Shown here piece after piece: positions 36,811 to 49,720 of a stretch of DNA of 64,000 bases. The number at the start of each line of letters is the position of its first letter. Position 1 is the stretch's first letter. The translations under genes were made by a program, and so were the position numbers. The stretch is taken from positions 62,001 to 126,000 of the forward strand of contig NW_027526649.1 of NCBI RefSeq assembly GCF_052857255.1, read 5' to 3'. The stretch comes from Amblyomma americanum. Lineage: Eukaryota; Arthropoda; Arachnida; Ixodida; Ixodidae. Under the pieces are notes generated by a model, which made no database searches, had not been told where the DNA came from, and worked only from the letters and a program-made list of their open reading frames with translations.

Positions 36811-39800
36811 TGCTTTTCGCGCAGTAATAAGAGAAAAAGTTTTGAAGCGTGTCACAGGGACACTCGTAAAACCGATGTGTTCAGATTTACCTCGTTTCGG
36901 TCTAAAACAACTTGTTTCGCTGTATTAAGCAAGAATACATGCTTTTCGCGCAGTTATAAGAGAAAAAGTTTTGACGCGTGTCACAGGGACACTTGTAAAC
37001 CCGATATGTTCAGATTTAGCTCGTTTCGGTCTAAAACAGCTTGTTTTGCTGTATTAAGCAAGAATACATGCTTTTCGCGCAGTTATAAGAGAAAAAGTTT
37101 TGACGCGTGTCACAGGGACACTTGTAAAACCGATGTGTTCAGATTTAGCTCGTTTCGGTCTAAAACAGCTTGTTTCGTTGTATTAAGCACGAATACATGC
37201 TTTTCGCGCAGTTATAAGAGAAAAAGTTTTGACGCGTATCAGAGGAACACTTGTAAAACCGATGTGTTGTGATTTAGCTCGTTTCGGTCTAAAACAGCTT
37301 GTTTCGCTGTATTAAGCAGGAATACATGCTTTTCGCGCAGTTAAAAGAGAAAAAGTTTGAAAGGCGTGTCACAGGGACACTTGTAAAACCGATGTGTTCA
37401 GATTTACCTCGTTTCGGTCTAAAACAGCTTGTTTCGTTGTATTAATCAAGAATACATGCTTTTCGCGCGGTTATAAGAGAAAAAGTTTTGACGCGTATCA
37501 GAGGAACACTTGTAAAACCGATGTGTTGTGATTTAGCTCGTTTCGGTCTAAAACAGCTTGTTTCGCTGTATTAAGCAAGAATACGTGCTTTTCGCGCTGT
37601 TATAAGAGAAAAAGTTTTGACGCGTATCATAGGAACACTTGTAAAACCGATGTGTTGTGATTTAGCTCGTTTCGGTCTAAAACAGCTTGTTTCGCTGTAT
37701 TAAGCAAGAATACATGCTTTTCGCGCAGTTATAAGAGAAAAAGTTTTGACGCGTATCAGAGGAACACTTGTAAAACCAATGTGTTGTGATTTAGCTCGTT
37801 TCGGTCTAAAACAGCTTGTTTTTTGTATTAAGCACGAATACATTCTTTTCGCCCAGTTATAAGAGAAAAAGTTTTGACGCGTATCAGAGGAACACTTGTA
37901 AAACCGATGTGTTGTGATTTAGCTCGTTTCGGTCTAAAACAGCTTGTTTCGCTGTATTAAGCAAGAATACGTGCTTTTCGCGCTGTTATAAGAGAAAAAG
38001 TTTTGACGCGTATCATAGGAACACTTGTAAAACCGATGTGTTGTGATTTAGCTCGTTTCGGTCTAAAACAGCTTGTTTCGCTGTATTAAGCAAGAATACA
38101 TGCTTTTCGCGCAGTTATAAGAGAAAAAGTTTTGACGCGTATCAGAGGAACACTTGTAAAACCAATGTGTTGTGATTTAGCTCGTTTCGGTCTAAAACAG
38201 CTTGTTTCGCTGTATTAAGCAGGAATACATGCTTTTCGCGCAGTTATAAGAGAAAAAGTTTTGACGCGTATCACGTGGACACTTGGAAAACCGATGTGTT
38301 CAGATCTAGCTCGTTTTGGTCTAAAACAGCTTGTTTCGTTGTATTAAGCACGAATACATGCTTTTTCGCGCAGTTATAAGAGAAAAAGATTTGACGCGTA
38401 TCAGAGGAACACTTGTAAAACCGATGTGTTGTGATTTAGCTCGTTTCGGTCTAAAACAGCTTGTTTCGCTGTATTAAGCAGGAATACATGCTTTTCGCGC
38501 AGTTATAAGAGAAAAAGTTTTGACGAGTATCACGTGGAACACTTGTAATACCGATGTGTTGTGATTTGGCTCGTTTCGGTCTAAAACAGCTTGTTTCGTT
38601 GTATTAAGCAAGAATACATGCTTTTCGCGCAGTTATAAGAGAAAAAGTTTTGACGCGTATCAGAGGAACACTTGTAAAACCGATGTGTTCAGATTTACCT
38701 CTTTTCGGACTAAAACAGCTGGTTTCGTTGTATTAAGCACGAATACATGCTTTTCGCGCAGTTATAGGAGAAAAAGTTTTGACGAGTATCACGTGGATAC
38801 TTGTAAAACCGATGTGTTCAGATACAGCTCGTTTTGTTATAAAACAGCTTGTTTCGTTGTTTTAGGCACGAATATCATGCTTTTCGCGCAGTTATAGAAG
38901 AAAAAATTTTGACGCGTGTCACAGGGACACGTGTAAAACCGACGTGTTCAGATTTAGCTCGTTTCGGTCTAAAACAGCTTGATTCGTTGTATTAAGCACG
39001 AATACATGCTTTTCGCGCAGTTATAAGAGAAAAAGTTTTGACGCGTATCAGAGGAACACTTGTAAAACCGATGTGTTCAGATTTACCTCTTTTCGGACTA
39101 AAACAGCTGGTTTCGTTGTATTAAGCACGAATACATGCTTTTCGCGCAGTTATAAGAGAAAACGTTTTGACGCGTATCACGTGGACACTTGGAAAACCGA
39201 TGTGTTCAGATCTAGCTCGTTTTGGTCTAAAACAGCTTGTTTCGTTGTATTAAGCACGAATACATGCTTTTTCGCGCAGTTATAAGAGAAAAAGATTTGA
39301 CGCGTATCAGAGGAACACTTGTAAAACCGATGTGTTGTGATTTAGCTCGTTTCGGTCTAAAACAGCTTGTTTCGCTGTATTAAGCAGGAATACATGCTTT
39401 TCGCGCAGTTATAAGAGAAAAAGTTTTGACGAGTATCACGTGGAACACTTGTAATACCGATGTGTTGTGATTTGGCTCGTTTCGGTCTAAAACAGCTTGT
39501 TTCGTTGTATTAAGCAAGAATACATGCTTTTCGCGCAGTTATAAGAGAAAAAGTTTTGACGCGTATCAGAGGAACACTTGTAAAACCGATGTGTTCAGAT
39601 TTACCTCTTTTCGGACTAAAACAGCTGGTTTCGTTGTATTAAGCACGAATACATGCTTTTCGCGCAGTTATAGGAGAAAAAGTTTTGACGCGTATCACAT
39701 GGACACTTGGAAAACCGATGTGTTCAGATCTAGTTCGTTTTGGTCTAAAACAGCTTGTTTCGTTGTATTAAGCACGAATACATGCTTTTTCGCGCAGTTA

Positions 39801-42781
39801 TAAGAGAAAAAGATTTGACGCGTATCAGAGGAACACTTGTAAAACCGATGTGTTGTGATTTAGCTCGTTTCGGTCTAAAACAGCTTGTTTCGCTGTATTA
39901 AGCAGGAATACATGCTTTTCGCGCAGTTATAAGAGAAAAAGTTTGAAAGGCGTGTCACAGGGACACTTGTAAAACCGATGTGTTCAGATTTACCTCGTTT
40001 CGGTCTAAAACAGCTTGTTTCGTTGAACTAAGCAAGAATACATGCTTTTCGCGCAGTTATAAGAGAAAAAGTTTTGACGAGTATCACGTGGATACTTGTA
40101 AAACCGATGTGTTCAGATACAGCTCGTTTTGGTATAAAACAGCTTGTTTCGTTGTTTTAGGCACGAATACATGCTTTTCGCGCAGTTATAGAAGAAAACA
40201 TTTTGACGCGTGTCACAGGGACACGTGTAAAACCGACGTGTTCAGATTTAGCTCGTTTCGGTCTAAAACAGCTTGATTCGTTGTATTAAGCACGAATACA
40301 TGCTTTTCGCGCAGTTATAAGAGAAAAAGTTTTACGAGTATCACGTGGATACTTGTAAAACCGATGTGTTCAGATACAGCTCGTTTTGGTATAAAACAGC
40401 TTGTTTCGTTGTTTTAAGCACGAATACATGCTTTTCGCGCAGTTATAGAAGAAAAATTTTTGACGCGTATTAGGGGGACACTTAAAACTGATGTGTTCAG
40501 ATTTAGCTCATCTCGGTCTAAAACAGCTTGTTTCGTTGTATTAAGCAGGAATACATGCTTTTCGCGCAGTTATAAAAGAAAAAGTTTTAAAGGCGTGTCA
40601 CAGGGACACTTGTAAAACCGATGTGTTAAGATTTACCTCGTTTCGGTCTAAAACAGCTTGTTTCGTTGAACTAAGCACGAATACATGCTTTTCGCGCAGT
40701 TATAAGAGAAAAAGTTTTGACGCGTATCAGAGGAACACTTGTAAAACCGATGTGTTGTGATTTAGCTCGTTTCGGTCTAAAACAGCTTGTTTCGCTGTAT
40801 TAAGCAAGAATACGTGCTTTTCGCGCTGTTATAAGAGAAAAAGTTTTGACGCGTATCATAGGAACACTTGTAAAACCGATGTGTTGTGATTTAGCTCGTT
40901 TCGGTCTAAAACAGCTTGTTTCGCTGTATTAAGCAAGAATACATGCTTTTCGCGCAGTTATAAGAGAAAAAGTTTTGACGCGTATCAGAGGAACACTTGT
41001 AAAACCAATGTGTTGTGATTTAGCTCGTTTCGGTCTAAGACAGCTTGTTTCGCTGTATTAAGCAAGAATACATGCTTTTCGCGCAGTTATAAGAGAAAAA
41101 GTTTTGACGCGTATCAGAGGAACACTTGTAAAACCAATGTGTTGTGATTTAGCTCGTTTCGGTCTAAAACAGCTTGTTTCGTTGTATTAAGCACGAATAC
41201 ATTCTTTTCGCGCAGTTATAAGAGAAAAAGTTTTGACGCGTATCAGAGGAACACTTCTAAAACCGATGTGTGGTGATTTAGCTCTTTTCGGTCTAAAACA
41301 ACTTGTTTCGTATTATTAGGCAAGAATACGTGCTTTTCGCGCAGTAATAAGAGAAAAAGTTTTGAAGCGTGTCACAGGGACACTCGTAAAACCGATGTGT
41401 TCAGATTTACCTCGTTTCGGTCTAAAACAACTTGTTTCGCTGTATTAAGCAAGAATACATGCTTTTCGCGCAGTTATAAGAGAAAAAGTTTTGACGCGTG
41501 TCACAGGGACACTTGTAAACCCGATATGTTCAGATTTAGCTCGTTTCGGTCTAAAACAGCTTGTTTTGCTGTATTAAGCAAGAATACATGCTTTTCGCGC
41601 AGTTATAAGAGAAAAAGTTTTGACGCGTGTCACAGGGACACTTGTAAAACCGATGTGTTCAGATTTAGCTCGTTTCGGTCTAAAACAGCTTGTTTCGTTG
41701 TATTAAGCACGAATACATGCTTTTCGCGCAGTTATAAGAGAAAAAGTTTTGACGCGTATCAGAGGAACACTTGTAAAACCGATGTGTTGTGATTTAGCTC
41801 GTTTCGGTCTAAAACAGCTTGTTTCGCTGTATTAAGCAGGAATACATGCTTTTCGCGCAGTTAAAAGAGAAAAAGTTTGAAAGGCGTGTCACAGGGACAC
41901 TTGTAAAACCGATGTGTTCAGATTTACCTCGTTTCGGTCTAAAACAGCTTGTTTCGTTGTATTAATCAAGAATACATGCTTTTCGCGCGGTTATAAGAGA
42001 AAAAGTTTTGACGCGTATCAGAGGAACACTTGTAAAACCGATGTGTTGTGATTTAGCTCGTTTCGGTCTAAAACAGCTTGTTTCGCTGTATTAAGCAAGA
42101 ATACGTGCTTTTCGCGCTGTTATAAGAGAAAAAGTTTTGACGCGTATCATAGGAACACTTGTAAAACCGATGTGTTGTGATTTAGCTCGTTTCGGTCTAA
42201 AACAGCTTGTTTCGCTGTATTAAGCAAGAATACATGCTTTTCGCGCAGTTATAAGAGAAAAAGTTTTGACGCGTATCAGAGGAACACTTGTAAAACCAAT
42301 GTGTTGTGATTTAGCTCGTTTCGGTCTAAAACAGCTTGTTTTTTGTATTAAGCACGAATACATTCTTTTCGCCCAGTTATAAGAGAAAAAGTTTTGACGC
42401 GTATCAGAGGAACACTTGTAAAACCGATGTGTTGTGATTTAGCTCGTTTCGGTCTAAAACAGCTTGTTTCGCTGTATTAAGCAAGAATACGTGCTTTTCG
42501 CGCTGTTATAAGAGAAAAAGTTTTGACGCGTATCATAGGAACACTTGTAAAACCGATGTGTTGTGATTTAGCTCGTTTCGGTCTAAAACAGCTTGTTTCG
42601 CTGTATTAAGCAAGAATACATGCTTTTCGCGCAGTTATAAGAGAAAAAGTTTTGACGCGTATCAGAGGAACACTTGTAAAACCAATGTGTTGTGATTTAG
42701 CTCGTTTCGGTCTAAAACAGCTTGTTTCGCTGTATTAAGCAGGAATACATGCTTTTCGCGCAGTTATAAGAGAAAAAGTTT
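34262..42781 (+). repeat. 4.0-kb direct duplication, offset 4519-4520
   Basis: Bases 34262-38261 align to 38781-42781. The offset is 4519 up to 36.19 kb and 4520 after it, where one copy has one A fewer (GAGAAAAG near 36190). Both copies share rare variants: CACGAATATCATGC, GTCTAAGACAGC, TTCTAAAACC and the shortened GCTTGTTTTTTGTATTAAG (37817, 42337). I saw very few substitutions. A 519-bp segment separates the copies and resembles 34.64-35.16 kb. The junction entering the second copy lies in GAGAAAAAGTTTTGACG at 38768-38784. Confidence 0.88.
36811..41330 (+). repeat. HOR unit 15 (35 monomers)
   Basis: It contains the junction between the two 4.0-kb copies. Its anchor is preceded by TATTATTAGGCAAG, with G in place of A, as is the next one at 41331, because both anchors lie inside the duplicated segment. 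It has blocks of class A monomers with GCGCTGTTATAAG. Confidence 0.8.
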
Positions 42782-43654
42782 GAAAGGCGTGTCACAGGGA
42801 CACTTGTAAAACCGACGTGTTCAGATTTACCTCGTTTCGGTCTAAAACAGCTTGTTTCGTTGAACTAAGCACGAATACATGCTTTTCGCGCAGTTATAAG
42901 AGAAAAAGTTTTGACGAGTATCACGTGGATACTTGTAAAACCGATGTGTTCAGATACAGCTCGTTTTGGTATAAAACAGCTTGTTTCGTTGTTTTAGGCA
43001 CGAATACATGCTTTTCGCGCAGTTATAGAAGAAAAATTTTTGACGCGTATTAGGGGGACACTTAAAACTGATGTGTTCAGATTTAGCTCATCTCGGTCTA
43101 AAACAGCTTGTTTCGTTGTATTAAGCAGGAATACATGCTTTTCGCGCAGTTATAAGAGAAAAAGTTTTAAAATCGTGTCACAGGGACACTTGTAAAACCG
43201 ATGTGTTAAGATTTACCTCGTTTCGGTCTAAAACAGCTTGTTTCGTTGAACTAAGCACGAATACATGCTTTTCGCGCAGTGATAAGAGAAAAACGTTTTG
43301 ACGCGTATCAGAGGAAGACTTGTAAAACCTATGTGTTGTGATTTAGCTCGTTTCGGTCAAAAAACAGCTTGTTTCGTTGTATTAAGCAAGAATACGTGCT
43401 TTTCGCGCAGTTATAAGAGAAAAAGTTTTGACGCGTGTCACAGGGACACGTGTAAAACCGACGTGTTCAGATTTAGCTCGTTTCGGTCTAAAAGAGCTTG
43501 TTTCGCTGTATTAAGCAAGAATACATGCTTTTCGCGCAGTTATAAGAGAAAAAGTTTTGACGCGTATCAGAGGAACACTTGTAAAACCGATGTGTGGTGA
43601 TTTAGCTCTTTTCGGTCTAAAACAACTTGTTTCGTATTATTAAGCAAGAATACG
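41331..43654 (+). repeat. HOR unit 16 (18 monomers)
   Basis: The first 1.45 kb is the end of the second 4.0-kb copy. After 42782 it moves into a class B/I, C, D order. Near 43358 GGTCAAAAAACAGC replaces GGTCTAAAACAGC, one base longer; this re-registers the frame of the open stretch 43298-43600. Confidence 0.8.
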
Positions 43655-45977
43655 TGCTTTTCGCGCAGTAATAAGAGAAAAAGTTTTGAAGCGTGTCACA
43701 GGGACACTCGTAAAACCGATGTGTTCAGATTTACCTCGTTTCGGTCTAAAACAACTTGTTTCGCTGTATTAAGCAAGAATACATGCTTTTCGCGCAGTTA
43801 TAAGAGAAAAAGTTTTGACGCGTGTCACAGGGACACTTGTAAACCCGATATGTTCAGATTTAGCTCATTTCGGTCTAAAACAGCTTGTTTCGCTGTATTA
43901 AGCAAGAATACGTGCTTTTCGCGCAGTTATAAGAGAAAAAGTTTTGACGCGTGTCACAGGGACACTTGTAAAACCGATGTGGTCAGATTTAGCTGGTTTC
44001 GGTCTAAAACAGCTTGTTTCGTTGTATTAAGCACGAATACATGCTTTTCGCGCAGTTATAAGAGAAAAAGTTTTGACGCGTATCAGAGGAACACTTGTAA
44101 AACCGATGCGTTGTGATTTAGCTCGTTTCGGTCTAAAACAGCTTGTTTCGCTGTATTAAGCAGGAATACATGCTTTTCGCGCAGTTATAAGAGAAAAAGT
44201 TTGAAAGGCGTGTCACAGGGACACTTGTAAAACCGATGTGTTCAGATTTACCTCGTTTCGGTCTAAAAAAGCTTGTTTCGTTGTATTAAGCAAGAATACA
44301 TGCTTTTCGCGCAGTTATAAGAGAAAAAGATTTGACGCGTATCAGAGGAACACTTGTAAAACCGATGTGTTCAGATTTACCTCTTTTCGGACTAAAACAG
44401 CTGGTTTCGTTGTATTAAGCACGAATACATGCTTTTCGCGCAGTTATAAGAGAAAAAGTTTTGACGCGTATCACATGGACACTTGGAAAACCGATGTGTT
44501 CAGATCTAGCTCGTTTTGGTCTAAAACAGCTTGTTTCGTTGTATTAAGCACGAATACATGCTTTTTCGCGCAGTTATAAGAGAAAAAGATTTGACGCGTA
44601 TCAGAGGAACACTTGTAAAACCGATGTGTTGTGATTTAGCTCGTTTCGGTCTAAAACAGCTTGTTTCGCTGTATTAGGCAGGAATACATGCTTTTCGCGC
44701 AGTTATGAGAAAAAGTTTGAAAGGCGTGTCACAGGGACACTTGTAAAACCGATGTGTTCAGATTTACCTCGTTTCGGTCTAAAACAGCTTGTTTCGTTGA
44801 ACTAAGCACGAATACATGCTTTTCGCGCAGTTATAAGAGAAAAAGTTTTGACGAGTATCACGTGGATACTTGTAAAACCGATGTGTTCAGATACAGCTCG
44901 TTTTGGTATAAAACAGCTTGTTTCGTTGTTTTAGGCACGAATACATGCTTTTCGCGCAGTTATAGAAGAAAAAATTTTGACGCGTGTCACAGGGACACGT
45001 GTAAAACCGACGTGTTCAGATTTAGCTCGTTTCGGTCTAAAACAGCTTGATTCGTTGTATTAAGCACGAATACATGCTTTTCGCGCAGTTATAAGAGAAA
45101 AAGTTTTGACGAGTATCACGTGGATACTTGTAAAACCGATGTGTTCAGATACAGCTCGTTTTGGTATAAAACAGCTTGTTTCGTTGTTTTAAGCACGAAT
45201 ACATGCTTTTCGCGCAGTTATAGAAGAAAAATTTTTGACGCGTATTAGGGGGACACTTAAAACTGATGTGTTCAGATTTAGCTCATCTCGGTCTAAAACA
45301 GCTTGTTTCGTTGTATTAAGCAGGAATACATGCTTTTCGCGCAGTTATAAGAGAAAAAGTTTTAAAGGCGTGTCACAGGGACACTTGTAAAACCGATGTG
45401 TTAAGATTTACCTCGTTTCGGTCTAAAACAGCTTGTTTCGTTGAACTAAGCACGAATACATGCTTTTCGCGCAGTTATAAGAGAAAAAAGTTTTGACGCG
45501 TATCAGAGGAACACTTGTAAAACCGATGTGTTGTGATTTAGCTCGTTTCGGTCTAAAACAGCTTGTTTCGCTGTATAAAGCAAGAATACGTGCTTTTCGC
45601 GCTGTTATAAGAGAAAAAGTTTTGACGCGTATCATAAGAACACTTGTAAAACCGATGTGTTGTGATTTAGCTCGTTTCGGTCTAAAACAGCTTGTTTCGC
45701 TGTATTAAGCAAGAATACATGCTTTTCGCGCAGTTATAAGAGAAAAAGTTTTGACGCGTATCAGAGGAACACTTGTAAAACCAATGTGTTGTGATTTAGC
45801 TCGTTTCGGTCTAAAACAGCTTGTTTCGTTGTATTAAGCACGAATACATTCTTTTCGCGCAGTTATAAGAGAAAAAGTTTTGACGCGTATCAGAGGAACA
45901 CTTGTAAAACCGATGTGTGGTGATTTAGCTCTTTTCGGTCTAAAACAACTTGTTTCGTATTATTAAGCAAGAATACG
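43655..45977 (+). repeat. HOR unit 17 (18 monomers)
   Basis: It opens like unit 16 with the GATATGTTCAG monomer. It includes a B/I monomer with the 2-bp loss GTTATGAGAAAAAG (44702), which returns at 52841 and 56456. The later part (45.0-46 kb) recurs at about 59.7-60.7 kb at offset about 14,725. Confidence 0.8.
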
Positions 45978-47820
45978 TGCTTTTCGCGCAGTAATAAGAG
46001 AAAAAGTTTTGAAGCGTGTCACAGGGACACTCGTAAAACCGATGTGTTCAGATTTACCTCGTTTCGGTCTAAAACAACTTGTTTCGCTGTATTAAGCAAG
46101 AATACATGCTTTTCGCGCAGTTATAAGAGAAAAAGTTTTGACGCGTGTCACAGGGACACTTGTAAACCCGATATGTTCAGATTTAGCTCGTTTCGGTCTA
46201 AAACAGCTTGTTTCGCTGTATTAAGCAAGAATACATGCTTTTCGCGCAGTTATAAGAGAAAAAGTTTGGACGCGTGTCACAGGGACACTTGTAAAACCGA
46301 TGTGTTCAGATTTAGCTCGTTTCGGTCTAAAACAGCTTGTTTCGTTGTATTAAGCACGAATACATGCTTCTCGCGCAGTTATAAGAGAAAAAGTTTTGAC
46401 GCGTATCAGAGGAACACTTGTAAAACCGATGTGTTGTGATTTAGCTCGTTTCGGTCTAAAACAGCTTGTTTCGCTGTATTAAGCAGGAATACATGCTTTT
46501 CGCGCAGTTATAAGAGAAAAAGTTTGAAAGGCGTGTCACAGGGACACTTGTAAAACCGATGTGTTCAGATTTACCTCGTTTCGGTCTAAAACAGCTTGTT
46601 TCGTTGAACTAAGCACGAATACATGCTTTTCGCGCAGTGATAAGAGAAAAAAGTTTTGTCGCGTATCAGAGGAACACTTGTAAAACCGATGTGTTGTCAT
46701 TTAGCTCGTTTCGGTCTAAAAGAGCTTGTTTCGCTGTATTAAGCAAGGATACATGCTTTTCGCGCAGTTATAAGAGAAAAAGTTTTGACGCGTGTCACAG
46801 GGACACTTGTAAAACCGTTGTGTTCAGACTTAGCTCGTTTCGGTCTAAAACAGCTTGTTTCGTTGTATTAAGCACGAATACATGCTTTTCGCGCAGTTAT
46901 AAGGGAAAAAGTTTTCACGCGTAACAGAGGAACACTTGTAAAACCGATGTGTTGTGATTTAGCTCGTTTCGGTCTAAAACAGCTTCTTTCGCTGTATTAA
47001 GCACGAATACATGCTTTTCGCGCAGTTATAAGAGAAAAAGTTTTGACGCGTATCAGAGGAACACTTGTAAAACCGATGTGTGGTGATTTAGCTCGTTTCG
47101 GTCTAAAACAACTTGTTTCGCTGTAATAAGCAAGAATACATGCTTTTCGCGCAGGTATAAGATAAAAAGATTTGACGCGTATCAGAGGAACACTTGTAAA
47201 ACCGATGTGTTGTGATTTAGCTCGTTTCGGTCTAAAACAGCTTGTTTCGCTGTATTAAGCAGGAATACATGCTTTTCGCGCAGTTATAAGAGAAAAAGTT
47301 TTAAAGGCGTGTCACAGGGACACTTGTAAAACCGATGTGTTCAGATTTACCTTGTTTCGGTCTAAAACAGCTTGTTTCGTTGTATTAAGCAAGAATACAT
47401 GCTTTTCGCGCAGTTATAAGATAAAAAGATTTGACGCGTATCAGAGGAACACTTGTAAAACCGATGTGTTGTGATTTAGCTCGTTTCGGTCTAAAACAGC
47501 TTGTTTCGCTGTATTAAGCAGGAATACATGCTTTTCGCGCAGTTATAAGAGAAAAAGTTTTAAAGGCGTGTCACAGGGACACTTGTAAAACCGATGTGTT
47601 CAGATTTAGCTCGTTTCGGTCTAAAACAGCTTGTTTCGTTGTATTAAGCACGAATACATGCTTTTCGCGAGTTATAAGAGAAAAAGTTTTGACGCGTATC
47701 AGAGGAACACTTGTAAAACCGATGTGTTGTGATTTAGCTCGTTTCGGTCTAAAACAGCTTGTTTCGCTGTATTAAGCAAGAATACATGCTTTTCGCGCCG
47801 TTATAAGAGAAAACGTTTTG

Positions 47821-47826
47821 ACTAGT
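47821..47826. other. SpeI-marked monomer variant (first of six)
   Basis: GACTAGTATCACGTGGAACAC replaces the GACGAGTATC form by one G-to-T change, creating ACTAGT. The same site is at 49632, 52344, 55959, 58930 and 62548 and nowhere earlier that I could find. All six monomers also share CGCCGTTATAAG, AAAACGTTTTG and CTTATAATACC, so they form one recently amplified lineage. Confidence 0.85.
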
Positions 47827-49720
47827 ATCACGTGGAACACTTATAATACCGATGTGTTGTGATTTGGCTCGTTTCGGTCTAAAACAGCTTGTTTCGTTGT
47901 ATTAAGCAAGAATACATGCTTTTCGCGCAGTTATAAGAGAAAAAGTTTTGACGCGTATCAGAGGAACACTTGTAAAACCGATGTGTTCAGATTTACCTCT
48001 TTTCGGACTAAAACAGCTGGTTTCGTTGTATTAAGCACGAATACATGCTTTTCGCGCAGTTATAAGAGAAAAAGTTTTGACGCGTATCACATGGACACTT
48101 GGAAAACCGATGTGTTCAGATCTAGCTCGTTTTGATCTAAAACAGCTTGTTTCGTTGTATTAAGCACGAATACATGCTTTTCGCGCAGTTATAAGAGAAA
48201 AAGATTTGACGCGTATCAGAGGAACACTTGTAAAACCGATGTGTTGTGATTTAGCTCGTTTCGGTCTAAAACAGCTTGTTTCGCTGTATTAAGCAGGAAT
48301 ACATGCTTTTCGCGCAGTTATAAGAGAAAAAGTTTGAAAGGCGTGTCACAGGGACACTTGTAAAACCGATGTGTTCAGATTTACCTCGTTTCGGTCTAAA
48401 ACAGCTTGTTTCGTTGAACTAAGCACGAATACATGCTTTTCGCGCAGTGATAAGAGAAAAAAGTTTTGTCGCGTATCAGAGGAACACTTGTAAAACCGAT
48501 GTGTTGTCATTTAGCTCGTTTCGGTCTAAAAGAGCTTGTTTCGCTGTATTAAGCAAGGATACATGCTTTTCGCGCAGTTATAAGAGAAAAAGTTTTGACG
48601 CGTGTCACAGGGACACTTGTAAAACCGATGTGTTCAGACTTAGCTCGTTTCGGTCTAAAACAGCTTGTTTCGTTGTATTAAGCACGAATACATGCTTTTC
48701 GCGCAGTTATAAGAGAAAAAGTTTTGACGCGTATCAGAGGAACACTTGTAAAACCGATGTGTTGTGATTTAGCTCGTTTCGGTCTAAAACAGCTTCTTTC
48801 GCTGTATTAAGCACGAATACATGCTTTTCGCGCAGTTATAAGAGAAAAAGTTTTGACGCGTATCAGAGGAACACTTGTAAAACCGATGTGTGGTGATTTA
48901 GCTCGTTTCGGTCTAAAACAACTTGTTTCGCTGTAATAAGCAAGAATACATGCTTTTCGCGCAGGTATAAGATAAAAAGATTTGACGCGTATCAGAGGAA
49001 CACTTGTAAAACCGATGTGTTGTGATTTAGCTCGTTTCGGTCTAAAACAGCTTGTTTCGCTGTATTAAGCAGGAATACATGCTTTTCGCGCAGTTATAAG
49101 AGAAAAAGTTTTAAATGCGTGTCACAGGGACACTTGTAAAACCGATGTGTTTAGATTTACCTTGTTTCGGTCTAAAACAGCTTGTTTCGTTGTATTAAGC
49201 AAGAATACATGCTTTTCGCGCAGTTATAAGATAAAAAGATTTGACGCGTATCAGAGGAACACTTGTAAAACCGATGTGTTGTGATTTAGCTCGTTTCGGT
49301 CTAAAACAGCTTGTTTCGCTGTATTAAGCAGGAATACATGCTTTTCGCGCAGTTATAAGAGAAAAAGTTTTAAAGGCGTGTCACAGGGACACTTGTAAAA
49401 CCGATGTGTTCAGATTTAGCTCGTTTCGGTCTAAAACAGCTTGTTTCGTTGTATTAAGCACGAATACGTGCTTTTCGCGCAGTTATAAGAGAAAAAGTTT
49501 TGACGCGTATCAGAGGAACACTTGTAAAACCGATGTGTTGTGATTTAGCTCGTTTCGGTCTAAAACAGCTTGTTTCGCTGTATTAAGCAAGAATACATGC
49601 TTTTCGCGCCGTTATAAGAGAAAACGTTTTGACTAGTATCACGTGGAACACTTATAATACCGATGTGTTGTGATTTGGCTCGTTTCGGTCTAAAACAGCT
49701 TGTTTCGTTGTATTAAGCAA

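Noticed and set aside
45423..45635. Minus-strand open stretch of 70 codons, with an identical one at 60149-60361
   Set aside because: This is antisense to ordinary class A monomers. The two copies belong to the 14.7-kb super-repeat, and nothing suggests a gene.
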